A DNA stretch of 64,000 nucleotides from Collinsella aerofaciens (GTDB lineage: Bacteria; Actinomycetota; Coriobacteriia; Coriobacteriales; Coriobacteriaceae), in contig NZ_JADMOP010000001.1 of assembly GCF_015558785.1 (NCBI RefSeq), forward strand, positions 186,001-250,000, in the 5' to 3' direction. The notes beneath the pieces were generated by a model. That model was not told the origin of the DNA. It did no database searches and worked only from the letters and a program-made list of their open reading frames with translations. How positions within the stretch are numbered: position 1 is the first letter of the stretch; the number at the start of each line of letters is the position of its first letter. Position numbers and translations under genes: made by a program. Positions 50,692-60,628 of the stretch are shown here, piece by piece.

Positions 50692-51570
50692 ATGACTGCA
50701 GAAGATAAGGCAAAGAACGCCGGCAAAGTCGCGCTCGTTTTGGAGGGCGGCAGCTTCCGCGGGCAATTTACCGCAGGCGTGCTCGACGTTCTCATGGAGG
50801 CCGGCGTCGAGATCCCGGCGGTATATGGCGTATCGGCAGGTGCCCTCAACGGCGTGAACTACAAGTCGCACCAGATCGGCCGTGCCAACCGCATCAACCT
50901 GGCTTTCTGCAACGACAATCGCTTCATGGGCGCCGCATCGTTTGCGTCCACGGGCTCCATCGTGGGTTACGACTTTATCTTCAACGATGTCCAGGACCGC
51001 CTGGATCCCTTTGACAACGAGACGTTCGACGCGAGCCCCATCGAGATGTATGCCGTCGCGACGGACATGCTCTTTGGAACCGCCACGTACCTGCCGGTCA
51101 AAAGCGCCGTGCTCGACCTCGATGCCGTGCGCGCCTCGACGTCGCTACCGCTGGTGACGCCGCCGGTCGAGATTGACGGGCATAAATACGTCGATGGCGG
51201 CGTAGCCGATTCGGTCCCTATCGAGCACGTGCTGGAGGAGGCGGGCTTCGATCGCGCGGTCGTCATTGTCACGCAGGACCGCTCGTACGAGAAAAAGCCC
51301 TACGAGTTTATGCCCGCCGCGCGCGCCCGCTATGCCGACTACCCCTACCTGCTCGAGGCTATCGAGACGCGCCACGACCGCTATAACATCCAGCGCATGC
51401 ATCTGTGGAAGTATGAGCGCGAGGGACGCGCGCTGGTCGTTGCTCCGCAAAAGCCGGTCGAGGTCGGCCACGTTGAGCACGATCCGGCAAAGCTCCTAGA
51501 CTTGTATATTCAGGGCCGCCAGGAGGCAAAGCGCTTGCTGGGAGATATCGAGGCGTTTGTCGAGCGTTAG
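50692..51570 (+). CDS. Patatin-like phospholipase family protein
   Basis: A 292-residue serine lipid hydrolase of the patatin/YjjU type: oxyanion loop LVLEGGSFRGQFTAGVLD, nucleophile GVSAG near residue 46, and dyad Asp in KYVDGGVADSVPI. A C-terminal helical region (EAIETRHDRYNIQRMHLWKYE) is typical of the YjjU-like bacterial group. No signal peptide, so it probably acts on the inner membrane or storage lipid. The ribosome site is AGGAGG. Confidence 0.9.
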   Translation: MTAEDKAKNAGKVALVLEGGSFRGQFTAGVLDVLMEAGVEIPAVYGVSAGALNGVNYKSHQIGRANRINLAFCNDNRFMGAASFASTGSIVGYDFIFNDVQDRLDPFDNETFDASPIEMYAVATDMLFGTATYLPVKSAVLDLDAVRASTSLPLVTPPVEIDGHKYVDGGVADSVPIEHVLEEAGFDRAVVIVTQDRSYEKKPYEFMPAARARYADYPYLLEAIETRHDRYNIQRMHLWKYEREGRALVVAPQKPVEVGHVEHDPAKLLDLYIQGRQEAKRLLGDIEAFVER

Positions 51571-51633
51571 CGTCGCGACGTCATGACCCATGGACGACAT
51601 GTGCAGAAAGTCTGGTCAGATCCAAAATACCTG

Positions 51634-51661
51634 TTGACTCGGGCGACGAGCGGGGTAATAT
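51634..51661 (+). promoter_or_regulatory. rplM-rpsI promoter and leader
   Basis: TTGACT (51634-51639), 16 nt, TAATAT (51656-51661). The leader contains CAGAG...CTCTG (about 51676-51695), a small hairpin that could be the target of ribosomal-protein autoregulation. Confidence 0.65.
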
Positions 51662-51727
51662 GGACGGGTTACTTGCAGAGCCCCGTGAATCTCTGTAACA
51701 ACACGTACTGTACATGGAGGAGTCTAA

Positions 51728-52171
51728 GTGATTTCGAAATCGACTCACTACGCCAAGCAGGGCGAGGTCCAGCGCAACTGGGTTCTCGTCGACGCCGATG
51801 GTGCTGTCCTGGGCCGTCTTGCCACCCAGATCGCAATGATCCTGCGCGGTAAGAACAAGCCCCAGTTCACGCCCAACAGCGACTGCGGCGACTTCGTTGT
51901 CGTCATCAACGCCGATAAGGTCCAGCTTACCGGTAACAAGGCCGACACGAAGACCTATTATCGCCACAGCGGCTACAACGGCGGCCTCAAGGCTGAGAGC
52001 TTCCGCCAGGCTATGGAGAAGCACCCGGAGAAGGTCATCGAGCGCGCCGTTCGCGGCATGCTGCCCAAGACCACCCTCGGCCGTGCCCAGATGACCAAGC
52101 TTAAGGTCTACGCTGGTGCCGAGCATCCGCATGCTGCCCAGAACCCCACGAAGATTGAGCTGGAGGCTTAA
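51728..52171 (+). CDS. rplM: 50S ribosomal protein L13
   Basis: A 147-residue L13: [29 protein letters not shown] and [32 protein letters not shown] are diagnostic, then [26 protein letters not shown] 51728 follows GGAGGAG. rpsI starts 2 nt after its stop, the standard L13-S9 operon. Confidence 0.97.
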   Translation: MISKSTHYAKQGEVQRNWVLVDADGAVLGRLATQIAMILRGKNKPQFTPNSDCGDFVVVINADKVQLTGNKADTKTYYRHSGYNGGLKAESFRQAMEKHPEKVIERAVRGMLPKTTLGRAQMTKLKVYAGAEHPHAAQNPTKIELEA

Positions 52172-52173
52172 AG

Positions 52174-52569
<396 letters not shown>

Positions 52570-52599
52570 GGTTTTATCTCCTTTCGAGATACAATGTAC

Positions 52600-52643
52600 A
52601 AGCGGGGCCTGCCGATTCCTCGGCGGGTCCCGCTTTTCTTTTT
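52600..52643 (+). terminator. rpsI terminator
   Basis: AAGCGGGGCCTGCCG (52600-52614) pairs with CGGCGGGTCCCGCTT (52621-52635), then TTCTTTTT. Confidence 0.88.
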
Positions 52644-52692
52644 CGACTAGGGTGGGCGGTTGCATATCGCCTGCTAGGGAAGGAGCGATCCT

Positions 52693-54030
52693 ATGCCCCA
52701 GAACATCTTCGGTACCGATGGCGTCCGTGGCGTCGCCAATGCCGACCTCTCGTGCGACCTCGCGTTTCGCTTGGGCCGTGCGGCGACCAAGTTTCTTGGT
52801 CCGGATATCTGCATCGGCCGCGACACGCGCCTTTCGGGCACCATGCTCGAGAGCGCTCTGACCGCCGGCATTATGGCCGAGGGCGGCCGTCCTCATTGCT
52901 GCGGCGTTATCCCCACGCCCGCCGTGGCGCTGCTCACTGTTCAAAACGAGCTCGATGGCGGCATTGTCATCTCCGCTTCGCACAATCCGCCGGAGTTCAA
53001 CGGCATCAAGTTCTTTAGCCGCAAGGGTATGAAGCTTCCCGATGCTGTCGAGGAAGAGATCAGCGCCTGGGTCATGTCCGAGGAAGCCATGGCTGCCGAC
53101 ACGCTGCCGACCGGCGCCGGTGTGGGCCACATCATCAAGATGAAGGACGCTCGCAAGGCATACGTCGACCACGCCATCGATACGCTCGATGGCCTGAGGC
53201 TCGACGGCCTAGTCGTTGCCGTCGACTGCGGTCACGGTGCTTCCTGCCAGACTACGCCCGCCGCGCTGCAGCGCCTGGGTGCCACGGTCCATGCCATCAA
53301 CACCGATTACTGCGGCACCGACATTAACGTTGAGTGCGGCTCTACGCACCTCGAGCCCCTGCGCGAGCTCGTGCTGCGCACCCATGCTGACATCGGTCTG
53401 GCCCACGACGGCGACGCCGACCGCGTGCTGTTCGTGGACAGCGAGGGCAATGAGATCGACGGTGACTACATCCTGGCTATCTGCGGTTCTGACCTCGCCG
53501 CTCGCGGCAAGCTCGCCAACTCCGAGATCGTCTCGACCGTCATGTGCAACCTGGGCTTCTCCATCGCTATGAAGGAGCAGGGCTTCGAGATGGTTCAGAC
53601 CGCCGTGGGCGACCGCTACGTTTTGGAGCGCATGCTCGCGGACGGCGCCGTCATCGGCGGCGAACAGTCCGGCCACATCATCTTCCTGGAGCACAACACC
53701 ACCGGTGACGGCTTGGTGACGGCTCTGCAGCTGCTGGCCGTGCTCAAGCGCACCGGTCGTACCCTCACCGATCTTGCCGGCATCATGAAGAAGTACCCGC
53801 AGGTACTCGTCAACGTGCATTCCGACAACAAGGCTGGTCTGGACGATTGCCAGCCCATCTGGGATGCCGTTGCTGCTGCCGAGAAGGAGCTTGACGGCCG
53901 CGGCCGCATTCTGGTGCGCCCGAGCGGCACCGAGCCGCTGGTCCGCGTGATGGCCGAGGCCGAGACGCACGAGCTGACCCAGCGCGTTGTCGACGACATC
54001 GTCGAGGTTGTCAAGCGCGAACTTCCCTAA
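52693..54030 (+). CDS. glmM: Phosphoglucosamine mutase
   Basis: A 445-residue phosphohexomutase of GlmM type: FGTDGVRGVAN start, phosphoserine loop SASHNPPEFNG (Ser near 96), metal loop HDGDADRVLFVD, sugar loop GGEQSGHIIF, and C-terminal phosphate loop RPSGTEPLVRVM. It converts glucosamine-6-phosphate to glucosamine-1-phosphate for peptidoglycan precursors. GGAAGGAG precedes ATG 52693. The amino-sugar gene nagB lies 840 nt downstream. Confidence 0.96.
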   Translation: MPQNIFGTDGVRGVANADLSCDLAFRLGRAATKFLGPDICIGRDTRLSGTMLESALTAGIMAEGGRPHCCGVIPTPAVALLTVQNELDGGIVISASHNPPEFNGIKFFSRKGMKLPDAVEEEISAWVMSEEAMAADTLPTGAGVGHIIKMKDARKAYVDHAIDTLDGLRLDGLVVAVDCGHGASCQTTPAALQRLGATVHAINTDYCGTDINVECGSTHLEPLRELVLRTHADIGLAHDGDADRVLFVDSEGNEIDGDYILAICGSDLAARGKLANSEIVSTVMCNLGFSIAMKEQGFEMVQTAVGDRYVLERMLADGAVIGGEQSGHIIFLEHNTTGDGLVTALQLLAVLKRTGRTLTDLAGIMKKYPQVLVNVHSDNKAGLDDCQPIWDAVAAAEKELDGRGRILVRPSGTEPLVRVMAEAETHELTQRVVDDIVEVVKRELP

Positions 54031-54101
54031 TGGTCAAAAACCGTTGCCAAGTGGTAAACTGTTAAGGTTATTTTGATTGATTGGTATGTCCGAGGGGGAG
54101 C

Positions 54102-54599
54102 ATGTTCACTAAAGTCCTAAGGTCTTTTGGTATGCGTGGTCGAGTCCTTACGCTGGATGCTCCCATCTCGGGCGATGTCATTCCGCTTTCCGAGGTAAAC
54201 GATCAGACGTTTGCCACCGGCCTTTTGGGCCAGGGCGTTGCCATTCAGCCTACGGGTACGCGCGTGATCGCGCCGGCTGATGCCAAGGTCGAGGCTATTT
54301 TTCCCACGGGACACGCCGTTGCGCTTAACACGGTCGATGGCTTGGACGTGCTCATCCACGTTGGTTTGGACACTGTTCAGCTCGAGGGCAAGCACTTTAC
54401 CGTACATGCGCAAGTGGGTGACATCGTCCATAAGGGCGATGTACTCATTGAGTTCGATCGCGAGGCAATTGCTGCCGAGGGCTACGATGTGACGGTTCCC
54501 ATCTTGGTATGCAACTCCGTTGAGTTCTCGAGTATCAAGGGCTCCGTTGGTGTGCATGTCGAAGAGATGGACCAGCTCATCGTTGCTCGCGAGCGCTAG
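54102..54599 (+). CDS. PTS glucose-type EIIA component
   Basis: A 165-residue EIIA(Glc)-fold protein. TFATGLLGQGVAIQPTG and VIAPADAKVEAIFPTGHAVAL (His near 71) lead to the phosphorylated His86 in VLIHVGLDTVQLEGKHF. It accepts phosphate from HPr and passes it to a glucose- or N-acetylglucosamine-type EIIB. It stands as a separate gene between glmM and nagB, so it may serve amino-sugar uptake. ATG 54102 follows GAGGGGGAG. Confidence 0.92.
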   Translation: MFTKVLRSFGMRGRVLTLDAPISGDVIPLSEVNDQTFATGLLGQGVAIQPTGTRVIAPADAKVEAIFPTGHAVALNTVDGLDVLIHVGLDTVQLEGKHFTVHAQVGDIVHKGDVLIEFDREAIAAEGYDVTVPILVCNSVEFSSIKGSVGVHVEEMDQLIVARER

Positions 54600-54621
54600 C
54601 AAGTGCACGTGGCCATTAGCC

Positions 54622-54870
54622 TACAATTCAAACACGTTTACGGAGGGCGCCCTTGAAAGAGGACGCCCTCCGTGGCAAGATGGGATTTGTCCGAAGCCAA
54701 ACAGCTTCGGGTCACCGTGGACGGGCAGGGGCCTCGACGCGGCTAGACACGAGACACATACATTACGCGACCTCGCCCTGGTGGCCGCACACGTTGGTTG
54801 CGGCCGACGCGGGCCGCGGGCAAGTGCTTGTAAGGGAGCCTTGCCTCTCTTGTACGAGAAAGGACGCGTA
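54622..54870 (+). promoter_or_regulatory. Long structured leader of nagB
   Basis: TACAAT (54622-54627) can serve as -10, giving a leader of about 235 nt. A stem ACGGAGGGCG/CGCCCTCCGT (54640-54673) comes first and may also end the PTS gene. CCGAAGC/GCTTCGG and GC-rich helices near 54795-54835 follow. No peptide ORF with a good start is seen. A cis-regulatory role is possible but unproved. Confidence 0.45.
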
Positions 54871-55599
54871 ATGAAGATCATTAAAGCTAAAGACTACGAG
54901 GATATGAGCCGCAAGGCCGCTAATATCATCTCGGCCCAGGTTATCCTCAAGCCCGACTGTGTGCTGGGCCTTGCCACCGGCTCCACCCCGATCGGTGCCT
55001 ACAAGCAGCTCGCTGCTTGGTACAAGAAGGGCGACGTCGACTTTGCCGAGGTCAGCACCTACAACCTGGACGAGTATCGCGGCCTTTCGCACGACGATCC
55101 CCAGAGCTATCACTACTTCATGCGTGAGAACTTCTTCGATCACATCAACATCGACCTTAACAACACGCATGTGCCCGATGGCTCCAACCCCGACGCCGCC
55201 GCTGCCTGCTCTGAGTACGACAAGATCGTCGCCGAGGCCGGTTACCCGGATCTGCAGCTGCTCGGCATTGGCAACAACGGCCACATCGGCTTCAACGAGC
55301 CCGATGACCACTTCTCCAAGGGTACGCACTGCGTCGACCTCACCGAGAGCACCATTCAGGCCAACAGCCGCCTGTTCGACAGCATCGACGATGTTCCCCG
55401 TCAGGCCTACACCATGGGTACCCAGACCATCATGTATGCCCGCATGATCCTGGTCGTCGCCAACGGCGAGGCCAAGGCTCAGGCCGTGCATGACATGTGC
55501 TATGGTCCGGTTACGCCCGAGTGCCCGGCTTCGATCCTGCAACTGCACACCAACTGCGTTGTCGTTGCCGACGAGGCCGCCCTTTCGCTCTGCGAGTAG
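54871..55599 (+). CDS. nagB: Glucosamine-6-phosphate deaminase
   Basis: A 242-residue NagB: LGLATGSTPIGAYKQL phosphate loop, YNLDEYRGL with the catalytic Asp, GIGNNGHIGFNEP, and a C-terminal segment TNCVVVADEAALSLC. It converts glucosamine-6-phosphate to fructose-6-phosphate and ammonia, opposite in direction to the GlmS-GlmM route. ATG 54871 follows GAAAGGAC. A terminator follows at 55633-55659. Confidence 0.96.
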   Translation: MKIIKAKDYEDMSRKAANIISAQVILKPDCVLGLATGSTPIGAYKQLAAWYKKGDVDFAEVSTYNLDEYRGLSHDDPQSYHYFMRENFFDHINIDLNNTHVPDGSNPDAAAACSEYDKIVAEAGYPDLQLLGIGNNGHIGFNEPDDHFSKGTHCVDLTESTIQANSRLFDSIDDVPRQAYTMGTQTIMYARMILVVANGEAKAQAVHDMCYGPVTPECPASILQLHTNCVVVADEAALSLCE

Positions 55600-55632
55600 C
55601 GCGAATCCTGCAGCTCGACATAGCCTTGCCTA

Positions 55633-55659
55633 AGGCCTCCGCTTTGCGGGGGCCTTTTT
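55633..55659 (+). terminator. nagB terminator
   Basis: AGGCCTCCGC (55633-55642) pairs with GCGGGGGCCT (55646-55655), then TTTT. Confidence 0.85.
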
Positions 55660-56047
55660 GCTATCCCTTTTTGCCCACTTGACCAAAATCTTGCCGCAAG
55701 CTTGACGAATGCCGGATGTCCAACAGCTTGATTCATTCTATACCAGATTCTATGCAAAAATGCCACTAGAAGGTCGTAGACGGTAGCGGGTGCTAGGCGA
55801 GTTGAATGACATGGCTGAACCTTGTTCATCTGCGTTACACTGCCGCTTAGATGGGACAAGCTGACAAGCTCATTTACCTGCTTAAAGACCGATTAGTCGG
55901 GGGATTAATAACAATCGGCCCTCGCTGTACAAAAACTTGCCGCTTGCGTACCAAAAGACAACCTAAAACACAAGGGCGCTCTATTCATAGCGCGGCTTGT
56001 ATGGTCTTGCGGCTACAGTGTCCATACGGTCGAGTGGAGGAGCGGGC
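55660..56047 (+). other. 388-nt leader/intergenic region before the large regulator
   Basis: No gene is supported here. CCGATT (55889-55894) and AATCGG (55913-55918) form a short dyad, and the words CTTGCCGC and TTGCCGCTTGCG recur. A weak TTGATT-N17-TATGCA (55728-55756) could be a promoter. A strong ribosome site GTGGAGGAG lies at the end. Confidence 0.35.
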
Positions 56048-59047
56048 ATGGTAAACGATTTGAGCGGTATAGACGAGCTCGAGCTGATGCCGTTGGGCGG
56101 AGGCTATATGGTGCGACGCGAACGCTTGATGAATGAGCTTATCGCCAAGGGCCGAAAGGCCGGCATCGTGGTTCTTTATGCGCCCGACGGGTTTGGGAAG
56201 ACCTCGGTGCTGCTGCAGTACACCCATGAGGTTAAATGCGACCCGACGCGAGGCCCCGTGCGGATTATCGAGGCCGATCGTGCCATTGGGCGCGAGGTGT
56301 TTATGCAGCTCGAGGTGGTTACCGAAGAACTAAAAGACAAACCGCACTCCCTTATCGCGATTGATAATGTGCCAAACCTCGATCAGCACGATACCGAAGA
56401 CCTCATCGACAGGATTCGCGGTCTGCGCGCTATGGGGGTAGGGGTCTTTATCTCCTGCCGTCCTTCAAATCGTCAGCTGATTCATGGGCTGGGCGATTCG
56501 GTTAAGATCAATGCGCAGATGCTCAAGGTGCATGCCTATGAGTATTCGGCGTGGGCATCGGCGTTTTCGATCAGCACATCGCTCGACTTTTATCAGCTCA
56601 CGCAGGGCGTGCCCGAGCTCGTTTCGGCATTGCAGACAGGTCTGTATGGCCAAGGCGACGTAGCCGGCCTGCTCGAAAACGAGATTGTCAACGTATATGG
56701 CGCGGCACTTGTCGATCTGGCTTCGCTCGACAATAATGCGCTGTTTTGCGTGGCATGTCTCATGGTTTTGATGGGCGAGGGCAATATCTCAGAACTCGAG
56801 GCCTGCGGGGTGAGGCTGTCGATGGTCGACCAGTCCTACTTTGTACGCGACTACCCGATCTTTGGCTTGGATCCCGCCGAGCGGAGTTTTACGTGTCTGG
56901 GCACGGAGGATAACGGACGCTTGCGCTTGCGTAAGTTGGTGGCCGAGGTTCGCCCCGAACTTGTTCCGAGGGCGGCCCGGATTTTGCTTAAGGCGGGCCG
57001 ATGCGATGCGGCGATGGGCCTGGCGGACGCCTTTTTGGACCGTGAGGCGGTCCTTGAACTTGCTGGGCAGTATGGGGTCGATCTTGCTCTGACGGGCCAC
57101 GGGGCCGATATCTGCCGAGCAGCGCTGGGCACGATCGATGCCGACGATCCGGCTCCAGAGCCAACGCCTGCCGAGGCGCTTGGCGTATATCTGGCAGCGG
57201 TCAGCGTGTCCAATACAAAGCTCGCTCGCTATATGGCATCGGTCATCGAGCGCGGGGGCGAACGGGCGGCCTGCGAAATAGACCCTGTTTCATGGAGAGT
57301 GGCCCAGACACTGACGGCTGTCTGCTATGGGGACAACGGGCTTGGGCTCCCTACGAACCTGGCCGTGCCAGAAATCGAGACATCCCATACCGCACTCGAT
57401 ATGTTGTCTGCGCATATCGAGGTCAAGCGATGCCTGACCGAACGGGGAGATGACGGCGGCGTTCTACAGCAGCTCAAAACGAGCAAGGCCTACGATTGCG
57501 AGCTCGACATCGCGGGGATTGTTATACGGGCCGATAGCATGCTGGTGGAGCTCTTTGACGGGTCGTTTGCGGGAACCGACGAGCGCGACGACGAGATGAC
57601 GGTGGTGCGGGAGGCGCTCGACGTACGTGGGCTTAAGGCGATGGCTATCTGGGTGCGCATGGTGTTGGCGGCACGCCGGCTTCTTTCCGGCTTGCCGGTA
57701 GCCGACGACGCGGCGTTCAACGAGCTCGATCGTTTTGCCGTGCGCATGCGCGACAACCAGATTCAGCTGTTTGGCCTGTTGCTAGAAGGTTGGCAGTCGC
57801 TGGCAGAGGGACGGCCGGTTAATGCAAAGTTCCGTGCGGTCCAAGTGCTCAAACTTGCCGAGGAGTCGATTGCGTACATGCGCGATAACGCATTGCTGCT
57901 GGAGCGCGTGGCATATCTGCGTAACACTTCGATGGTTTCGGTGCGCGAGGAAGCGGAGCTACTCGATATAAGCCAGACGCAGGTTGGTGGCGCAGAAGCC
58001 TGGACGGTGGCGCTGCATTTGGCCTGTGCGGGCCGAGACAGCGACCTTGCGGCCTGGATGTCCATGAATCGTACGGGGATTCTAGAGCCATCGTATCGGC
58101 TCTTTGCGCGCCTTGCCATGCATTGTCTGGGCGAGCCGGCGGCCAGGATACGCAAGAAGCTTCCCGTGCGCGAGCTGTCGCGGTACTCGCTGCGCGACGA
58201 TTTGGAAGGGGAGGGCGAGCGCCTATTCCAGGCCGGCGAGGTTGAAGCCGTTGATACCATCGACCATATCGAGATTCGCATGTTTGGTGCGTTTCGCGCC
58301 GAGCGCGACGGGTTTCCCATCACGGACAAAATGTGGCGCCGCAAGAAGGCGGCGACGCTTGCCGAGCGGCTTGCGCTGGGCATGGATGCGCTCGTCGATC
58401 GTGAGACGCTGGCCATGGAGCTGTGGCCCCATGCCGAGTTCAATAGCGCCCGCAACAACCTGTACTCGACGATATCGCGCTTGCGGTCGGCTTTGGGGCC
58501 GACGCCGGATGGCAAGTCATGCGTGCTCATCCAAAATGAATGCATTGGGCTCAACGGCGACTACGTCAAGACCGATGTACGGCTGTTTGACCAGATAAGC
58601 CGCGAGGTTTTGGGAAATCGCACGGGTGCGCGCGGGCCCCATCTGGTCGAGTTGTGCCTTAAGATTGAGCAGCTTTATGCCGGACCGTTGTATGTTCCCA
58701 ATGGCTGTAATCCCACCTACTTTTTGCGCATGCGGCGCATTATGCAGTCAAAGTACATCGATTGCATGATTAAGGGAGCAAATGCCGCTCTAGAAGAAAA
58801 CGATCTGCAGTCGGCGATTTGGCTGGCGGAGTCGGGGCTTCGGCAGGAAACGGCGCGTGAGGATATGGTGCGCTGCGCCATGCGCGTCTACAGTGCGGCG
58901 GGGCGACGGCGCGATATCGTCGAGCTGTACAGCGGGCATATGCACCATCTGAGGGAGCAGGTCAATGGCGTGCCCGAGCCCGAGACGCGGCGTCTATACG
59001 AGCGCTTGGTGGAGGGGCGGCTCAATCGCGTGCTGGTCGAGCGATAA
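56048..59047 (+). CDS. Large STAND-type ATPase transcription regulator with C-terminal SARP/BTAD domain
   Basis: A 999-residue regulator. The N-terminal P-loop is VVLYAPDGFGKTSVLLQYT (Walker A near 48-55), followed by LIAIDNVPNLDQHD (Walker B) and ISCRPSNR. A long helical middle (about 230-735) has MalT/TPR-like spacing. The C-terminus carries an OmpR-type winged helix (IEIRMFGAFRAERDGFPITD, WRRKKAATLAERLAL, NNLYSTISRLRSALG) and a BTAD helical domain (EQLYAGPLYVPNG, RLVEGRLNRVLVER). The SARP unit normally sits at the N-terminus in streptomycete AfsR, so the order is reversed, MalT-like. No target is evident; it stands alone. Confidence 0.85.
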   Translation: MVNDLSGIDELELMPLGGGYMVRRERLMNELIAKGRKAGIVVLYAPDGFGKTSVLLQYTHEVKCDPTRGPVRIIEADRAIGREVFMQLEVVTEELKDKPHSLIAIDNVPNLDQHDTEDLIDRIRGLRAMGVGVFISCRPSNRQLIHGLGDSVKINAQMLKVHAYEYSAWASAFSISTSLDFYQLTQGVPELVSALQTGLYGQGDVAGLLENEIVNVYGAALVDLASLDNNALFCVACLMVLMGEGNISELEACGVRLSMVDQSYFVRDYPIFGLDPAERSFTCLGTEDNGRLRLRKLVAEVRPELVPRAARILLKAGRCDAAMGLADAFLDREAVLELAGQYGVDLALTGHGADICRAALGTIDADDPAPEPTPAEALGVYLAAVSVSNTKLARYMASVIERGGERAACEIDPVSWRVAQTLTAVCYGDNGLGLPTNLAVPEIETSHTALDMLSAHIEVKRCLTERGDDGGVLQQLKTSKAYDCELDIAGIVIRADSMLVELFDGSFAGTDERDDEMTVVREALDVRGLKAMAIWVRMVLAARRLLSGLPVADDAAFNELDRFAVRMRDNQIQLFGLLLEGWQSLAEGRPVNAKFRAVQVLKLAEESIAYMRDNALLLERVAYLRNTSMVSVREEAELLDISQTQVGGAEAWTVALHLACAGRDSDLAAWMSMNRTGILEPSYRLFARLAMHCLGEPAARIRKKLPVRELSRYSLRDDLEGEGERLFQAGEVEAVDTIDHIEIRMFGAFRAERDGFPITDKMWRRKKAATLAERLALGMDALVDRETLAMELWPHAEFNSARNNLYSTISRLRSALGPTPDGKSCVLIQNECIGLNGDYVKTDVRLFDQISREVLGNRTGARGPHLVELCLKIEQLYAGPLYVPNGCNPTYFLRMRRIMQSKYIDCMIKGANAALEENDLQSAIWLAESGLRQETAREDMVRCAMRVYSAAGRRRDIVELYSGHMHHLREQVNGVPEPETRRLYERLVEGRLNRVLVER

Positions 59048-59050
59048 AAA

Positions 59051-59079
59051 ACGGGCGCCCGAAGTACTTGGGCACCCGT
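59051..59079 (-). terminator. Convergent terminator for yhbY and the large regulator
   Basis: ACGGGCGCCC (59051-59060) pairs with GGGCACCCGT (59070-59079, one G-U). On the minus strand it is followed by T6. Confidence 0.75.
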
Positions 59080-59115
59080 AAGCTTGCTATGTGTTGGCTC
59101 GCCGATCACTGGCTC

Positions 59116-59415
59116 TTAGACGAGCTTGATCTTCTCGATGTCCTTGCGCGAGGACTCGCGATACAGCGAGAACTTGCGGCCGATAACCTGGACGACATCG
59201 GCGTGGCAACGCTCGGCGAGCTCCTCGGCGGCCTCGCGGGCGGAAAGGCTGGAGCCATCGAGCACGGAGCACTTAACGAGCTCGTGCTTCTCTAGGTAGG
59301 CGACCGTCTGCTCGACGGTGCCCTCGTTGACGTCGGACTTGCCGATGATGATGGCGGGGTTGAGGTGATGGGCCATGCTGCGAAGCTGCTTGACCTGTGC
59401 TCCTGTCAGTGCCAT
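59116..59415 (-). CDS. yhbY: Ribosome assembly RNA-binding protein YhbY (CRM domain)
   Basis: A 99-residue CRM-domain protein: LTGAQVKQLRSMAHHLNPAIIIGKSDVNEG contains the GxxG-like RNA loop, followed by AREAAEELAERCHADVVQVIGRKFSLYRES. It associates with pre-50S particles. A GAAAGCGAGAA ribosome site precedes ATG 59415. Confidence 0.93.
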   Translation of the reverse strand: MALTGAQVKQLRSMAHHLNPAIIIGKSDVNEGTVEQTVAYLEKHELVKCSVLDGSSLSAREAAEELAERCHADVVQVIGRKFSLYRESSRKDIEKIKLV

Positions 59416-59573
59416 GGGTTCTCGCTTTCTATGTATGGGGCGCCCCGCGACGGGGCCTTAATCTACGTGAGCTGTCCCACGATAGCGCAGGAACGGCGTG
59501 GTGTGGAGCGCGTTTGCCCAGTTCAAAAAGAATGCGGATGCCGAGTGAGTGGGCGGTGCGGGCTGCGAACAGG

Positions 59574-60461
59574 CTATGAGCTGGGCGCAGAGACCGGCTC
59601 CCATGCAATAAACGCCCAACGAACCTTGCGGACATGATCGAGCATATAGCGCCCCTGCGGCACGCCCTTGGAGCCCGGCTCACCGGCATGGGGATTCTCG
59701 ATCATGTGCTGGGCGATGTAGTCGCGCAGACGGTCGACCTTATCCTCGTTGCCATGCTCAAGCATGCGGGAGAAGTCTGCCACACCTGCCTCAAGGCTAT
59801 CGAAGGTATCGCGACGAGGCGATTCAAAGTACGTAACCTGCGGCAGGGCGCCCATTTGAATGAGGATGTTGAAGGCGTACACAAAGCCATTACTGCAGGT
59901 AACCGAGGCGCCGATGGCGTTCATCACGTGCAGGTCGTAGCGCGGGCTGGAGTTGGCGACCATCGTGACAGCACAACGCCGGCGAGCCGTGCGGTCGAGC
60001 TTGGCAAGCGCGCCTTTTAGGTTGGTCGTGGTGACAGAGCGACTGGCAAAGGCAACATCCACCGCTTTCGCGACCGGTCCAACCAAATCCCAATCATCAT
60101 CCCAAGCAAGCTCAAGCGGCGTAATAAGATCTTCGAGCCCGTAATACTCAATTCCGGCATCAAGCGTGCCCAACATGGCAGGAGAGAAGTCGGCAGCAAT
60201 CACGGAATGCCCAGCCTGAGCAAGCGGAATAGCAATCGACCCAGCCCCACACCCCATATCAAGCACCGACTCACCAGGCTCAAGCGCCAACAGCTTTATA
60301 AAATCCCGAGCATAAGGGGCAGTCTCCAACGGCCGAAAATGCCGAGCCCGCTTATCCCATTCAAAAGAATCATCAGCCCGTCGCCGACCAGCTTGCAGGC
60401 GCATCCATTCGCCATTCCAATCCGCAGAAAGCAGCTCAGAACGAGTATCCCCATCAACCAC
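59574..60461 (-). CDS. Class I SAM-dependent methyltransferase
   Basis: A 295-residue methyltransferase with Rossmann motif I VLDMGCGAGSIAIPLA near 78-93, motif II VIAADFSPAML, and post-motif residues VDVAFASRSVTT. An N-terminal helical part (WNGEWMRLQAGRRRADDSFEWDKRA) resembles cobalt-precorrin- or heme-type methyltransferase neighbours but does not fix the substrate. GTG 60461 is chosen because TAGGAGG sits 7 nt before it; the open frame continues upstream as a hydrophobic stretch that is probably non-coding. Confidence 0.85.
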   Translation of the reverse strand: MVDGDTRSELLSADWNGEWMRLQAGRRRADDSFEWDKRARHFRPLETAPYARDFIKLLALEPGESVLDMGCGAGSIAIPLAQAGHSVIAADFSPAMLGTLDAGIEYYGLEDLITPLELAWDDDWDLVGPVAKAVDVAFASRSVTTTNLKGALAKLDRTARRRCAVTMVANSSPRYDLHVMNAIGASVTCSNGFVYAFNILIQMGALPQVTYFESPRRDTFDSLEAGVADFSRMLEHGNEDKVDRLRDYIAQHMIENPHAGEPGSKGVPQGRYMLDHVRKVRWAFIAWEPVSAPSS

Positions 60462-60628
60462 GGGCCAACCTCCTAGCAACAAAAAAGCGACTCCCCCCAA
60501 AAGAAGAGCCGCAACCAGCATATACCAGAAAAGAACCGTTCCAATGCCAAACCGCCGCACCAGCCAAGTGGTGCAGGAGCGAAGCAACTGCAACCGGGAT
60601 AGACCCCAACTGAGGTCCCGTTGTGCGG

